Assembly (NCBI GenBank): GCA_015680685.1
Contig: MNCI01014441.1
Span: 661,638 to 725,637 of the forward strand
Length of the DNA stretch: 64,000 nt
Source of the DNA: Gnetum montanum
Lineage: Eukaryota; Streptophyta; Gnetopsida; Gnetales; Gnetaceae
Reading direction: 5' to 3'
Part shown: positions 21,615 to 32,806 of the stretch, piece after piece
How the letters are laid out: the number at the start of each line of letters is the position of its first letter
Numbering within the stretch: position 1 is the stretch's first letter
Program-made: the position numbers and the translations under genes
Notes under the pieces: generated by a model
Seen by the model: only the letters and a program-made list of their open reading frames with translations
Databases searched by the model: none
Told to the model about the DNA's origin: nothing

Positions 21615-22412
21615 TGATGAGTGGCGAGGTACCCCTACACTCAACCATACGAATATGAGCGTCTCACGCATGATCTGGTTGAACTCCAAGGACTAAGTGC
21701 TTATGCACCTTAATGGAACACTTAAGGTTGATCAATCGCTGTCTTCCCAAACTTACTTGTATTGTCACAGTTGTATGGTTAAGTAAGCTTGAGGTATATG
21801 ATTTTTATATCTTTTATCTTTTTAATGGCTTATGCTAATAGGGAAAGGTGAAGAGAGCTAAGTAACTAACTTTCATTAACTATTCACTAACTAAGTTCTA
21901 ATTGTCCTAGCACCAGTATCCGTTCCCACTTGCTGCACACACCCTGAACCAATGCAATGCTACTGGGCTTACCAAACGCTACTTGTTACTAAGTTACCAA
22001 GCGTTACACACATGCTCGAAGCAGTCATACTAAATCCACTTAACTAGGAGAGTCAAGGGTTAAGAGAGATTGATTATCTAGGAAAGCATTTGAACATTTA
22101 ACAATAATTAAATCCTATTTAGCTTAGTCCATATGCTACAAGGTTTATCAGAAATTTCGTCTTTATTGTCGTACACAAATGTGTGCTCAGGTATAATTTG
22201 CTCAAATAAAGATCCGTTCACTTTAAGACTCCTACTGTGGGCACATGGAAATTATTCTAACTCTAGAATGGTAAAACTACTATAGTTTGGCTAAGGGTCT
22301 AAATCTATATGTGTGAATAAGGGAAAGTCGCCTCTTATTTATAGGCATGATGGCAGGTTGCAATATCGTGTACACAATATCGTAGGGGCAGACACGATAT
22401 TGTGGCTCATCA
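21615..22412 (-). mobile_element. 3' LTR of E3
   Basis: The LTR is 798 bp, TGATGAG...GGCTCATCA, followed by the polypurine tract TACCCCCATGATT (plus-strand reading). A minus-strand TATA box (TATAAATA) lies near 22338-22345, just inside the U3 edge. Confidence 0.93.
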
Positions 22413-24517
22413 TACCCCCATGATTGAATGAAAACTTGTCCTTGAGTTCCTTACAAAATATAGGGAAGGTATGGGATTATTGACTTGAATGATACTAATG
22501 GTGAATGGGGTGACATGTGAATGGATCATCATTACAATATATGATAAAATTAGTGTTCATGACAACAAGAGTGAACACTATACACATTTGACATCTAGCC
22601 TTATTTGGCAGCTGAGAGAGAAGAGAGAGAGAGAGAGAGAGAAAAGAAGAGGTTTATTGCTTCCAATGCCAAGATTGCACCTTCTTTTGTCCATCCATAA
22701 CCACGCCATCGATCTTGTTCCTTGCATAACTGCTCTAGCACTAGTCCATTCCAAGTGTTCCCTCTAGATCCAATCTATTAGTGTATGGTTACCATCTGCA
22801 CACACAACACAATCTTAAATTAGCAAGGGTAAATGAATCGCAATGTAGTTGATACCTTGCCTTAGTGTACAGTCCATTGGCTGAGTTGTGATATGGCTGA
22901 TGCAGATTTTGGAGGTATAACACTGGTGACTACCGAAGGTGTAGGGGTTAAGAGAAAATTGAAAAATTTGGACCAGGACCCCCATGACTAAGAGCAATCC
23001 TTCGGTAGCGATAGAATGGAAAAATATAAGGAATAAGAAAAATGGAGAAAAAGAAACAATAGTAACACCAATAAAATGGATGTCAAAGATGGAGATGAAC
23101 AAAATAAATGGTGATTGCAGAAATATTTAAGGGAAAGAAATTAATGGATGCACCAAATAGGAATGCCAACAGGTCCTCCCCAAAGCAAGCTCATGCCCTT
23201 AATGCCTTGACAATCCCACATTCAAAGAGTCTGTAGGCTCTAGGAATGTCATTTGGAAACAAGAGTTAAAGTCTTAACCACAAGAATTTACCAAAAAGAA
23301 AACAATGCATCAACCAAAATATGGACTATTGATACAATCGGAAATGAGGTGAAAATGGAAAAAGAAGGATGGGAAGGAGAAAATGGAATGGAGTCTCAAG
23401 AACAAGGTGATGTACAGTCCCTTGTGTATTAATGGTTAATGTGACTTAGTAGATCTCATTCCAAATCCAACCTCAAATAATCCACATTCAGTGACTTCGC
23501 ATTAATACACTTTGCCAACCCATCCACTTGAGGAACAAGAATGCTTCCACCAAAAAGTCACAACCATTCCAAAGAAACGAAAAAGGAGAAAGTAGGAAGC
23601 GAGAAAGGGCCTTAGTTAGAGGGAACATGTTTATTTAGTTCCATAACTAGTGCTTGTAGCCCAAATGATTATTTTGTCTAAGGGGTGTGCTTTGAATTCT
23701 CATTTTTTCCTTTTCTTTTCTCTTATTTTCTATTTTTTTTTTTTTTGCTTGGGAACCACACCATGCAAAGACTTATTATTTTTATTGGCTCAGCTTCTCA
23801 ATAATGAAGCAACGTCGGAATGGTAAGGAAACTCAAGAAGGAAACATCCACGCACCTAAGAGAATGGCCAGTACAAATGCATCAAATCCCCTTGAAGTTA
23901 CACCCTTTTCAATCTTTGAGTCCTTCCTTAGTTTGAGAAATGCCCAGTCACCAATTCGTTGATAGTTCTTATTATTGAAAGAAAAGGACTGTACAATTCC
24001 AAGCCAAGAGAGACCATAGAAATTCATGGATGCATGGATGACGTGGACTCATTGTGTTATATCAAAAGAACCATACCTTAGTATCAACATTATAACTCAA
24101 AGGTAAAAACCAAACATTAGTAATCCATGGAATACAGTTCATACCACCATCAGGAGCACTTATTAGGTGACGATCCTAACAAAACAAACAAACACACAAA
24201 GAAATGAAAAAAATATGAACAATGTTGCAAAACAAAAACAAGAAAAGTTAAAGAAATTTGTAAAACAAAAATGTGTAAAAAAAACTTTAAAAAAAGGAAC
24301 TGAGGGCCTTGATTAATCAGCATAGGTGGCCATCTCCCCCATGACTAAGTTGGAAGGGAGAGATCCAAAATAATGAGCGAGATTGTCCTTTCTTCGATGT
24401 GTAATTTGCATTGACCATTCTAGATTCATGGTAAGGTTTGGTCTGTTGCACATTAACTAGTAATCTTTTATTAGAGTGCTTGTTTGAAGTTTTTAGGAGT
24501 TCCTAGCTTTCACCTAT
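22413..24517 (-). other. E3 3' noncoding module with three polypurine boxes
   Basis: No ORF is supported. Minus-strand polypurine boxes of the TTAGTCATGGGGG type lie at 24330-24349 (next to protease), 22976-22993 (internal) and 22413-22428 (ATCATGGGGG, the terminal primer beside the 3' LTR). The GGTGTG...CACACC hairpin spans 23684-23762 with a long T-rich loop. A (GA)n run lies at about 22614-22642. The CTCCCCAAAGCAAGCTC box is at about 23178, but its stem is poorly kept. Confidence 0.65.
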
Positions 24518-25246
24518 TTATGTTTTCAGGTTAAGGATTGGAAGTTGGCAACACTCGTGCTCCAGTGCATCTATGCTTTCGACGTGGGCATAAGTTGGTC
24601 CCCCAGTTGGTTCCATGCATGTTGGTGAGTTGCTCTCCTGATCAGCTATCAACCACTGGGTATCTTCTTGTTGTGTGGTTGATACATACAAGCACTTGTG
24701 TATGTTAATTTCTTGGGCACACCAGTTGCATGTAGGCAATGTTGAACATTCCTGTACACAATCACACCCTGTATCACTGTATGTGATGCATGGAACTTTC
24801 TTCCTCTCGATCTTCCCAAAATTTTTTTCCATAGATATTTCCAGGGAAAGATAGAGAATTCCTAGGCATGCATTTATGGTACTTAGCCTTTCCCTTTCCA
24901 TTATTATTGAGAAGTCCCCTTTGTCATTATTTACTTGTATCACTAGGAAATCAGTTGGGTATGACCATCCACACACAGTGGTAACAATGTCCTCCACTAG
25001 TCCCAAGGGAACAATGATGGATTGGTTAGCCAACTCTAAGTGAATATTGCTCTTCTTTAGTGGAGGCAGGTTCCAAGATTTATACATCTCTTGTGATATT
25101 AAGTTGACTCTAGAACCTGAGTCCAGAAGAGCTTTACATGGTTCATTCCTAGCAACTTGGAGATAAATTAAAGGACTTCCAGGGTCAGAGAATTTCTTGG
25201 GAAGGTGGCCCTCCTTAATCCAGTCAGTGGCGGCATGTGTTAACAT
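24518..25246 (-). CDS. retrotransposon aspartic protease of E3 (partial polyprotein)
   Basis: The open stretch has 242 codons. The retropepsin active site is intact as LLDSGSRVNLIS about 40 residues in, preceded by PLIYLQVARNEPCK. LPPLKKSNIHLELANQSI, GLVEDIVTTVCGWSYPTDFL and DFSIIMERERL (normally IIMGR) follow, with a C-terminal extension containing two Cys-rich patches (CITYSDTGCDCVQECS, CNWCAQE). It would cleave Gag during particle maturation. The frame ends about 170 bp before the internal polypurine box, where RT begins in E5, so pol was removed from this copy. Upstream the frame once continued from gag. It is the best preserved protease of this family in the window. Confidence 0.8.
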   Translation of the reverse strand: MLTHAATDWIKEGHLPKKFSDPGSPLIYLQVARNEPCKALLDSGSRVNLISQEMYKSWNLPPLKKSNIHLELANQSIIVPLGLVEDIVTTVCGWSYPTDFLVIQVNNDKGDFSIIMERERLSTINACLGILYLSLEISMEKNFGKIERKKVPCITYSDTGCDCVQECSTLPTCNWCAQEINIHKCLYVSTTQQEDTQWLIADQESNSPTCMEPTGGPTYAHVESIDALEHECCQLPILNLKT

Positions 25247-25249
25247 AAC

Positions 25250-27742
25250 TGTGTGCGTTGAGCTCTATTTTAGGTTTGAAGGGAGCTCTGAAGCCTTATT
25301 TGATGGAGAAGCATTCAGAGGCTCAACCAATTGTGGTTGTGAGAGCTTGGTTGGACTATTGGTTCTAAAGAAGAATCTTCTCTTTGTATGATTGTCAAAA
25401 CCAATAGCATGTTGAAGGTTCATAGCTCTCGTAGCATTGCATTGCTGTAGTTGAGTGGGGAGTTTCCCTTGCATTGCTGGAGCAGGTGGCATTTGAGCTA
25501 TCGGTGTGAGAGTTGCGGATGGGTTTGGAGGATGGTATGTCTGTGGGTTATCTCTCCCAAGAGAAGGAGTCCTATAATACTCCCAAGCTTGGTAGTGACA
25601 TTGTGGTGTAACGTGACCAATAGAGTCATGTGGAGAGATTGTATGCTGCACGTAATAGCCATATAGATTCGGTTGCCGAAAAGGGTATTGTTGCCTTGGC
25701 AGTGGCATCCCCCATGACTGTGGGTATTGCCACTGTTGGTGTTGCTCAATAGGTTGTGGTGGAGTTCCACTTGGATAATATGTTAAAGGTTTGTGGAATT
25801 GCCTTGGGTTACCTTGGGGATAAGGCAACCATCAGGGTGGTTGCCGTTTGTTAAGTCGTGGGTTAAGTGCATACACCCTAGACTCTTGCAGATGTGAGAT
25901 TACTAGGCAACATCACTTAGGATGGTCATATTGGCATATCTCACATCCACCTTCATTGTCCATATCAGAATCCACAACCTCTTTGGTGATAGCCATTTTA
26001 CCCTTACCTTTGTTACATGCATGGTCTAAATCCTTCTTTTTCATTTTGTCATAGTCACTACCTCTCTCCTTAGACTCCTCTACAACTTTAAGAATGGTTT
26101 CAAATCTACTATCTAGGGAGTCCCACATTTGGNGTTGTAGAGGAGTCTAAGGAGAGAGGTAGTGACTATGACAAAACGAAAAAGAAGGATTTAGACCATG
26201 CATGTAACAAAGGTAAGGGTAAAATGGNACCCTTTTTTGGATGGAAGGATCATGATTGTACTCTTCCGCACTTTCTCTCTTACGTAGCTCCCCTTCTTCC
26301 TTGGCTACTTGCTCCAGTAATCTATGGATCTGATGGGACCTAAGCTTTAATAATCTCCCTTGGGCATACGTTCCAAGGGTTCTCCTAGTTTCATGCCTAA
26401 GTCCATCTACGAGATGGCATAGTTGATCTGGCTGCGAGTAACCATCGCTCGGGCAACGATGTAATAGTGCGTAGTATCAGCCCATGGTAGCATCCAAGGT
26501 TTAATGAGTTCATTGCTTCCATCCTTGGATTTTCTTTCACAAGTTGGACACCCGGGAGTACATTTGATACTTATCATTAAACAATTCTAGCATCGTACTC
26601 CACCTTTGAATGGATTCCAGTTCTAAGGACCGGTACCAAATTTCCGCTTCTTTCATCAATGTCCTTGGGAACAACTTTAATTTTTGCCACTTGTTCTCAA
26701 TGTTCTACGAGGCACATGCATTCCAAAATGCTTATAAGTGGTTTTGAGGATCAGCATTGTATCCCCCCTCAAATCGTGGGATATTATTCATGTCTAACCT
26801 CTTGATCCTGCTATCTTTTTGGTGCCTTGTTCTTACGGCCTTCGTGATGTCTAACATGCTTTGGGTCGCAAGTAGGGGTTCTTCATGGTCATTTCGTTCA
26901 TAGTGTCTGTGAGGTCTACGCGGTTTCCTACTTTCCCTTCTTCCATGTTGTGATTCTCTAGAGTGCCCTCGTCCTTGCTCTCGACTCTCTTGTTGAGGTT
27001 TCTCACTTTGTTTACCTTTGTCCTCACAGTTAGGATCCTTATGAATGCATCCTGATACTGAAGGAGAGGGTGAATGTGATGATGAAGGTGAAGAAGAAGG
27101 AGGACCATCTCCATGATGATGTTTCCTACCTTCTCTTTAGTGGTCTTGGCCCTGATCGTGATTACGATCAAAGTGTCTGCCCTTATCATGTGTTTGTGTT
27201 CCCTCGTTGAACACTTGGTGTTCGTAGAGATCAGAACCAAGATTGTGAATCGTGGAGTGAAGGTTCTGATACACCACCTGCTCACCATCGTTAGAAGGGG
27301 AAACATCGTTTTGTGGAGAACCTATTGAAATAGGTTCACCACCCTCAATTTCACTTAAGACGGGTGGAGCATTATGGGGTCATTTGCCCTTCAATGATGT
27401 ATAGGATCTCTCCTGTCGTAAGTTCCTTTGACATTGTGCTTGTGTGGGATGGTAATCCCTTGTGTCATAATCACATGCAACGTATTCCACATACAATTGT
27501 GACATGCCTATTCGTGCAAGAGCACGAAGGAACAACACTATGTTACCCTCCAAGTCTCTCCAATGCAGTTGTTCATCTTGATGGAGAATAAAGGTAAAGT
27601 CAGGTATATACTCATCATGATGAATATATACCACACGGAATTGTTGAGGAACTGGCAGATTTTAGTTATGTGTGTTGTGCCGCTGACTGCCTCTTGTGTG
27701 AGTCCTAGGTGGTGAAGTGCTTTTGTGCGAAGAAGAAGACAT
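25250..27742 (-). pseudogene. gag: gag of E3 (type I N-terminus)
   Basis: ATG 27742 gives MSSSSHKSTSPPRTHTRG. The N-terminal domain is VVYIHHDEYIPDFTFILHQD (27634 down), then a long acidic/arginine-rich linker. The capsid-like domain near 26800-26450 includes MNNIPRFEGGYNADPQNHL, EAEIWYRSLELESIQRWS and LFNDKYQMYSRVS. The zinc knuckle near 25915-25945 reads CEICQYDHPK. A proline/glutamine-rich tail (25828-25265) precedes protease. Stops interrupt the frame. Around 25993-26227 the assembly contains an inverted copy bordered by single N bases, so part of the gag C-terminus is unreliable. Confidence 0.75.
25993..26227. repeat. 94-bp inverted duplication bordered by single Ns (likely assembly join)
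   Basis: Bases 26134-26227 are the reverse complement of 25993-26086 with one mismatch seen. The second arm is bordered by isolated N bases at 26133 and 26228, and 47 bp separate the arms. The pattern suggests a wrongly oriented fill at a scaffold or polishing join rather than biology. Confidence 0.85.
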
Positions 27743-27869
27743 TTTTGTCTTATTTGGTGTGCCATTTACCATTATCTTATTTTTCTTTTGATCAACCTTA
27801 AGGGTTCGTTCTAGCGTCCCAATGATATGAATGATCTCCTATGTTCTACGTAGTACACAAACAACTAAG

Positions 27870-27887
27870 TCCCCGGCAACGACGCCA
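27870..27887 (-). other. tRNA-Asp primer-binding site of E3
   Basis: The plus-strand TCCCCGGCAACGACGCCA differs at one base from the 3' end of plant tRNA-Asp(GUC), TCCCCGGCAACGGCGCCA. It lies 1 bp inside the 5' LTR, where minus-strand cDNA priming would start. Confidence 0.9.
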
Positions 27888-28435
27888 ATGATGAGTGGCG
27901 AGGTACCCCTACACTCAACCATATGAATACAAGCATCTCACACACGAATTTGTCGAACTCCAAGGACTAAGTGCTTACGCGCCTTAATGGAACACTTCAG
28001 GTTAATCAATCATTGTCTTCCCAAACTTACTTGTATTGTCATGGTTGTATGGTTAAGTAAGCTTGAGGTATATGATTTTTATATCTTTTATCTCTTTAAT
28101 GTCTTATGCTAATAGGGAAAGGTGAAGAAAGCTAAGTAACTAACTTTCATTAACTATTCACTAACTAAGTTCTAACTGTCCTAGCACCAGTATTCGTTCC
28201 CACTTGCCGCACACACCCTGAACCAGTGCAACGTTGCTAAGATTACCAAACGCTACTTGTTACTGGGTTACCAAGCATTACACATGTGCTTGAAGTGGTC
28301 GTACTGAATGCACTTAACTAGGAGAGTCAAGGATTGAGAGAGATTGATTATCTAGGAAAGCATTTAAACATTTAATAATAATTAAATCCTATTTAGCTTA
28401 GTCCATATGTTGCAAGGTTTAGCAGAAAGTTCGTC

Positions 28436-28441
28436 TTTATT
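28436..28441 (-). terminator. polyadenylation signal in the E3 LTR
   Basis: Minus-strand AATAAA inside GACAATAAAGACGA, 169 nt after the TATA box. The box is present in the other LTRs of the family, consistent with the end of the R region. Confidence 0.6.
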
Positions 28442-28609
28442 GTCGTACACAAATGTGTGCTCAGGTACAATTTGCTCGAATAAAGATCCATTCACTTTAA
28501 GACTCCTACTGTGGGCACATGGAAATTATTCTAACTCTGGAATGGTAAAGCTACTATAGTTTGGCTAAGGATCTAAATCTAGATGTGTGAATAAGGGAAA
28601 GCTACCTCT

Positions 28610-28617
28610 TATTTATA
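28610..28617 (-). promoter_or_regulatory. TATA box of the E3 5' LTR
   Basis: Minus-strand TATAAATA followed by AGAGG; the same TTATAAATA-type box sits at the matching place in the other LTRs of the family. Confidence 0.7.
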
Positions 28618-28717
28618 AGCATGACGGCGAGCTATGATATTGCAAATGCGATATCGCAGGGGCGAATGCAATATCGTGACTCATCAATAATATAACTAAT
28701 CTAGATAACTAGCTCCA

Positions 28718-28735
28718 TCCTTAGTAATGATACCA
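28718..28735 (-). other. degenerate tRNA-Asp primer-binding site of E2
   Basis: TCCTTAGTAATGATACCA sits 1 bp inside the E2 5' LTR and aligns with the tRNA-Asp 3' end with several C-to-T/G-to-A-type changes. Confidence 0.7.
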
Positions 28736-28736
28736 A

Positions 28737-29856
28737 TGATGAGCAGTGGGTATCCCCTACATGTAACCATATGAATCACAAGCGTTCACGTGCAATCTGG
28801 TCAAATTTTGTGGATGGAACTAGTGTGGCATCTAGATTGTTAAGCGTTAATTGCAGGTCGTTGTCTTTCCACTTAGACTAGTGATAGCTTTGTCATTTAT
28901 GGTTTAGTCCAAAGTGAGGCATATGATTATTGATGTTGTGCAACCCTTAAACTAACTGAATAATCATGTATAAATTAATTATTTAAACTAATTAATAACA
29001 AGACGATAAATCCTAAACTATCCTAAGGATGGTGAGTGTTCATTCCTAGCTTGCCACACACATCTTGAACTCACATACCCACTATTGGGATTACCAAGTG
29101 TTATGCTAATAAGCAAACCAAATAATAATGTTGTTGGGATTACCAAGTGTTATGCTACTAGGTGAACCAAACAATAATGTTGCTGGGATTACCAAGTAAA
29201 TACATGTTTACGCTTGAAACTAGTCACACTCATTCCACTTACTGATTAATTATGCATAGAAATGTAAATGCTAACTAAGTACATAGAAAGTAAATTGCAT
29301 TAAATGTAAATCTATTCTAAGTCAAAATGCTACAATGAATATGAATTAATCTCGATCTTATTGTCATTCATGGAATGTGTCCAGGTATAATGCCACTTAA
29401 ATAAGACTCTATATAATTGACTCAAATCCACACTATGGGCACTCATTGACTACTTACTAAGATTATAGAATAAAACTACAAGAGTTTGGCTACACTACTA
29501 ACTAAATGGTGTCAAATATGTGGATGGTGCTTGCATGTTTATAGGAAAATACAAGCATTATGTCAGTGGGGATGCGTTAATGCATTTAGTTACATTGGCA
29601 AGGATGCATTGACGGGGCTGCATTGACACAACTAAGTTATAACAAATGCGATATCACATCTACGATATGGCATATGTCATATAACATCTACGATGTAACA
29701 ACCAACTAAGATGCACCAACAGGGATGCTACAATGTAGATGTGATGTAGCATCTATGATATAGCATGTACAATATATCAACCAATAGGTACACTTAACAA
29801 AATGATGGTTCCTAATATCCCCATGACTCAGCTACTTGACATATCAGGTCTCATCA
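28737..29856 (-). mobile_element. 5' LTR of E2 (expanded)
   Basis: The LTR is 1120 bp, TGATGAGCAG...TCTCATCA. It is longer than its partner (929 bp), partly because a ~49-bp unit containing GGGATTACCAAGTG is repeated at about 29085, 29134 and 29183. GATATC-type motifs lie at the minus-strand U3 end (29640-29790). Confidence 0.85.
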
Positions 29857-30499
29857 CTCTTGTATTTCAATATAGAGATCCCAGGGTAGCCATGAAAACA
29901 CCAAAAGAGGAACATAGGATGAAAGGTGGATCAATTTTGTACAAGATGGACCCTCTAAACTTGAAAAATAATTTTTGTATATTTTTTATTTTTGCAAAAT
30001 AAAAAACCTTGTATACTTTTTGGATACTTGAGCCATGTACTTATTTTTTTGAATAAATAATAAAGTATGATATATATGAAATTGTCATCTATGGCATTTA
30101 GACCATGAGATTGTGTAGTTATTTTCATTTCAGCACGTTCTATATGTTCATGAAAATTTAGTATTATTTAATATACATTAAAATTTTACTTAATTATTAT
30201 TTTTAATTTTATTATTTAATTAGGTAAAATTGAAACGTGAATATCTTTATTTCTAGATGTTCGATTAAGGCAAAACAAGTGTTGTTTGGATTGTTATTTT
30301 ACATACTATTGATGATGTAACTAGTAAAATTTTTCAACATCTACATTTTTAAATTTTATTTAATTATGTATGTGAGTATTATGAAATTTTGTTGTGTTAT
30401 ATTACTCTACTGTATTTAGGCTTCTAAATAATAATTTTTTTCTATTTTATGGCTTCCTTTTAAATTAATAAATTAAGGTTACATCCAAAATCTTAGGGT

Positions 30500-31075
30500 T
30501 TCATACCATCTCTATTAGTTATTTATAGGATTTTATAGATAATTAATAAGGGTGTTACAATTGTGGCATAAACATTTAGCAAATATAATGTTTTGGAAAT
30601 AGCTTTTACTAAATATGACACTATAACTTCGACAATCTTTACTATAGCATCACCTTGTTTATTCTATTAGAATTGGTAGGTTTCTCCCAAGTCCAAGTCA
30701 CAATTTGTTGAAAGTGTTAATCAAAATGATGATGCTTGAAATTATTCATTTACTTTTATTAAGGCAAACTCTAAAAATGGCTCAAAATTTAACTCCACAA
30801 TGATTATGGACATTATTAATTTTTTACTGATGGCCTTAACACAGTCCTCTAAGAGGATGAGTTGTTTGCTAGGTTCAAGATCTCACGATGGTTTTGTGGC
30901 TTTTGCTTGTATAGATTGACCTATTGGTGATGTTGATTGTTGAACAGTGAAGGATTGATCCTCTTGCTCCTCAATTAATGGCCGGCTTTTCCCCTTCTCT
31001 TACCTTTTTATCTTCTCGTTCTCTTTTAGCTTGTTGTGGTTGTCCTTCAACTTTAGGAATTCTCTTTGGAGCCAT
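30500..31075 (-). pseudogene. N-terminal remnant of the extra ORF in E7
   Basis: The frame from ATG 31075 begins M-A-P-K-R, is rich in Lys, Arg and Gln, and stops after about 40 codons. Past that stop, the piece IVELNFEPFLEFALIK resembles the E4 version. Function unknown. Confidence 0.5.
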
Positions 31076-31770
31076 CTGCAATCATTGGTAGGGTTAAGTT
31101 CATTTCTAAAATGGCATCAATCAAATTTACACATTTGATCCTAAAAATGGTATAAGAATTTGAAAAATTAAATGTAAGATTAATACCCTTTTTTGGATCA
31201 ATCTAATTGTAGTGTTAGCAAATTTTAAAATTTACATAGTGTTACCTCATGACAAAAAAGCTCAACTCAGGGAGCTTAAGAACTTAAAAATAATCAAAAT
31301 AGGGTTTGTGGTGATAAGAAATGGCTCTTAAAAGACTCTTTGGTACAAAAATGACATGAACTCCTTGTGCATTTGGAAGAAAATGATAAAAATTTCCTAA
31401 CAATCATGCATTTATATGGAGGGTTATATAGGATATCGCAGGTACAATATCATCTTGAAAAAGTAAAATTTTTTCAATTAGTTTTTGGGAAAAAATAATG
31501 ATAAACTCTTATGTTTGGAGGATTCTAATGCTATCTGATGAATGTTTGGCTAGAGGATAATGCTTATAGATGGTTTTATTGCCCTTAGATGGTGAAAAAT
31601 GATGAAAAACAAGGTTATTGGATAAGTAAAAATATTCATGGAATATAAGCATATGGGATAAAAATCATGAGCTTATTAGTAACTAAGAAGTATGAAAATG
31701 TGATAGAAATTTGTTGAATAGCTTGATATAAACAAGATGATGTAAAATTGGTTCTCGAAGAGATACAAAA

Positions 31771-31828
31771 GTTATACAAGGGGGGTCCTTCCCAAAGGAG
31801 GCTCTTACCCTTTATGCCCTTGTATAAC
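31771..31828 (-). other. conserved stem-loop, E7 copy
   Basis: The arms GTTATACAAGG (31771-31781) and CCTTGTATAAC (31818-31828) are perfectly complementary over 11 bp around a GGGTCCTTCCCAAAGGAGG-type loop. Confidence 0.75.
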
Positions 31829-32356
31829 CATTCCTATAAGTGTTCATGGTACTCAAGGAATGAAATGTGAATGATATTAGTCTTCCAATGCACACATATT
31901 AGAGCTACATCTACAAGAAATTTGTACTATGCTATACAAAATCATTAAATTTATAATTATATAAACCAATGAGGTGAAATGATGAAGGAAAGGATCGAAG
32001 AAAATGGAACATGAGATGTTTGTCTAAAATCCATACTACATCCATTACTCTTATTAGTGACATCACATTGCATCATTCTGGGTCTTGCTACCATGAGACA
32101 AATCACAACCATATGAGTATATCATTACTTTAACAAAAGAAAATTACGAAGCAATGATTGTAATTAATTAATCAAAGTTTTCAGTTGTAGGACATCTTGA
32201 CCATTGGTTAGAGGGTACCATCAAGCTTGGGTGATATGTTTTTTTAGCCCTATAGCCAATGCTAATCCAATCAGCACCTTTAGGCATGGGTAACAGGTCT
32301 TTCCAATCACATTATAAAATTAGTCCAAGAGGCAATGAGATTTTTGAAAGTAGCCT

Positions 32357-32590
32357 ACCTTCAAGCATAGGTAACATATCTTTCCAATTGTAACCCAAGA
32401 ATGTTGGTTATGTATTTGAATTAATTAATTAATATGCTATCCTTACTAGAGAGGGATCATCATGTAGAGTGATACCTTCAAGCATAGGTAACATATCTTT
32501 CCAATTGTAACCCAAGAATGTTGGTTATGTATTTGAATTAATTAATTAATATGCTATCCTTACTAGAGAGGGATCATCATTTAGAGTGAT
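32357..32590. repeat. 117-bp tandem duplication, nearly identical
   Basis: The unit beginning ACCTTCAAGCATAGG occurs at 32357 and 32474, period 117 bp, with a single difference seen (ATCATG versus ATCATT). It is far younger than its surroundings, or an assembly artefact. Confidence 0.9.
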
Positions 32591-32715
32591 AGTAAGGTGC
32601 TTATTTCTCAAGTTAAAGACTTGGGTTCGAACCTAGGTATAGTCACTTGAAAAGGTCAAGCTTTTGCTCATCTACCCACTCCCTCAAGACTCCACTTAGC
32701 AAGATGAGTACTATG
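32575..32715 (+). repeat. SINE-like tRNA-derived sequence, copy 1
   Basis: GGTTCGAACCT (32624-32634) matches the polymerase III B box. A plausible A-box region, AGTGATAGTAAGGTG, lies about 37 nt upstream. A related copy on the other strand is at 35590-35705. No complete cloverleaf is apparent, so this is not a tRNA gene. Confidence 0.45.
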
Positions 32716-32800
32716 GCTTTGGGTGATGATGTTATCCTTACTAGAGGACTACCTTTAAGCATAGGTCACATGTCTTTATACTATCATAGTAAGGCACCAC

Positions 32801-32806
32801 TTTATT
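32801..32806 (-). terminator. candidate polyadenylation signal of the host gene
   Basis: Minus-strand AATAAA lies about 240 nt downstream of the proposed stop at 33046. Nothing else specific marks a transcript end here. Confidence 0.35.

Larger units (their letters stand above)
21615..28686 (-). mobile_element. structurally complete nested element E3 (gag-PR)
   Basis: This 7072-bp minus-strand element has two 798-bp LTRs and a perfect 5-bp target duplication ATAAT (21610-21614 and 28687-28691). The flanks are leader sequence of E2, so E3 is the later insertion. Internally it has a primer-binding site, gag, protease and the long 3' noncoding module, but no RT, RNase H or integrase. By eye the LTRs differ at about 20 of the first 220 positions, mostly transitions, so it is not recent. 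Confidence 0.92.
27889..28686 (-). mobile_element. 5' LTR of E3
   Basis: 798 bp, the same length as the 3' copy. Transcription would run right to left. U3 is only about 70 bp, between the edge at 28686 and the TATA box, and contains GATATCGC and CAATATCGTG motifs. An AATAAA signal lies 169 nt beyond the TATA box. The remaining ~540 bp is U5 and carries a repeated TTACCAAGCGTTAC-like motif. Confidence 0.93.
15688..29856 (-). mobile_element. Athila-like family element E2 (gag-only), hosting nested E3
   Basis: Minus-strand element with 3' LTR 15688-16616, polypurine tract 16617-16632, 3' noncoding module to about 18840, gag 21525 to about 19100, primer-binding site 28718-28735 and 5' LTR 28737-29856. 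E3 (21615-28686) is inserted in the leader between gag and the primer-binding site. No protease, RT, RNase H or integrase is found. The outer edges lack a target duplication. The left LTR is bordered by the E1 primer-binding site, so E1 and E2 share it. Confidence 0.75.
29857..32350 (-). mobile_element. fragment E7 of the same family (3' module and start of the extra ORF)
   Basis: Minus-strand pieces match the 3' half of E2/E4: a block near 32200-32330, the stem-loop (31771-31828), a leader with GATATCGC (about 31430) and the start of the extra ORF at ATG 31075 (MAPKRIPKVEGQ). The frame then contains IVELNFEPFLEF, which aligns with IVELNFESFTEF in E4, and decays by about 30500. From there to 29857 I see only AT-rich sequence. 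No gag, pol or 3' LTR of its own is visible. Confidence 0.6.

Noticed and set aside
22489-23102. ORFs of 92 and 95 codons in the E3 3' module
   Set aside because: Low-complexity content including a (GA)n run; no counterpart in other copies.
27113-27591. Plus-strand ORFs opposite E3 gag
   Set aside because: The minus-strand frame carries the conserved gag motifs.
32587-32640. Possible tRNA gene because of GGTTCGAACCT
   Set aside because: No acceptor stem, anticodon arm or cloverleaf can be drawn; a related inverted copy nearby points to a SINE.
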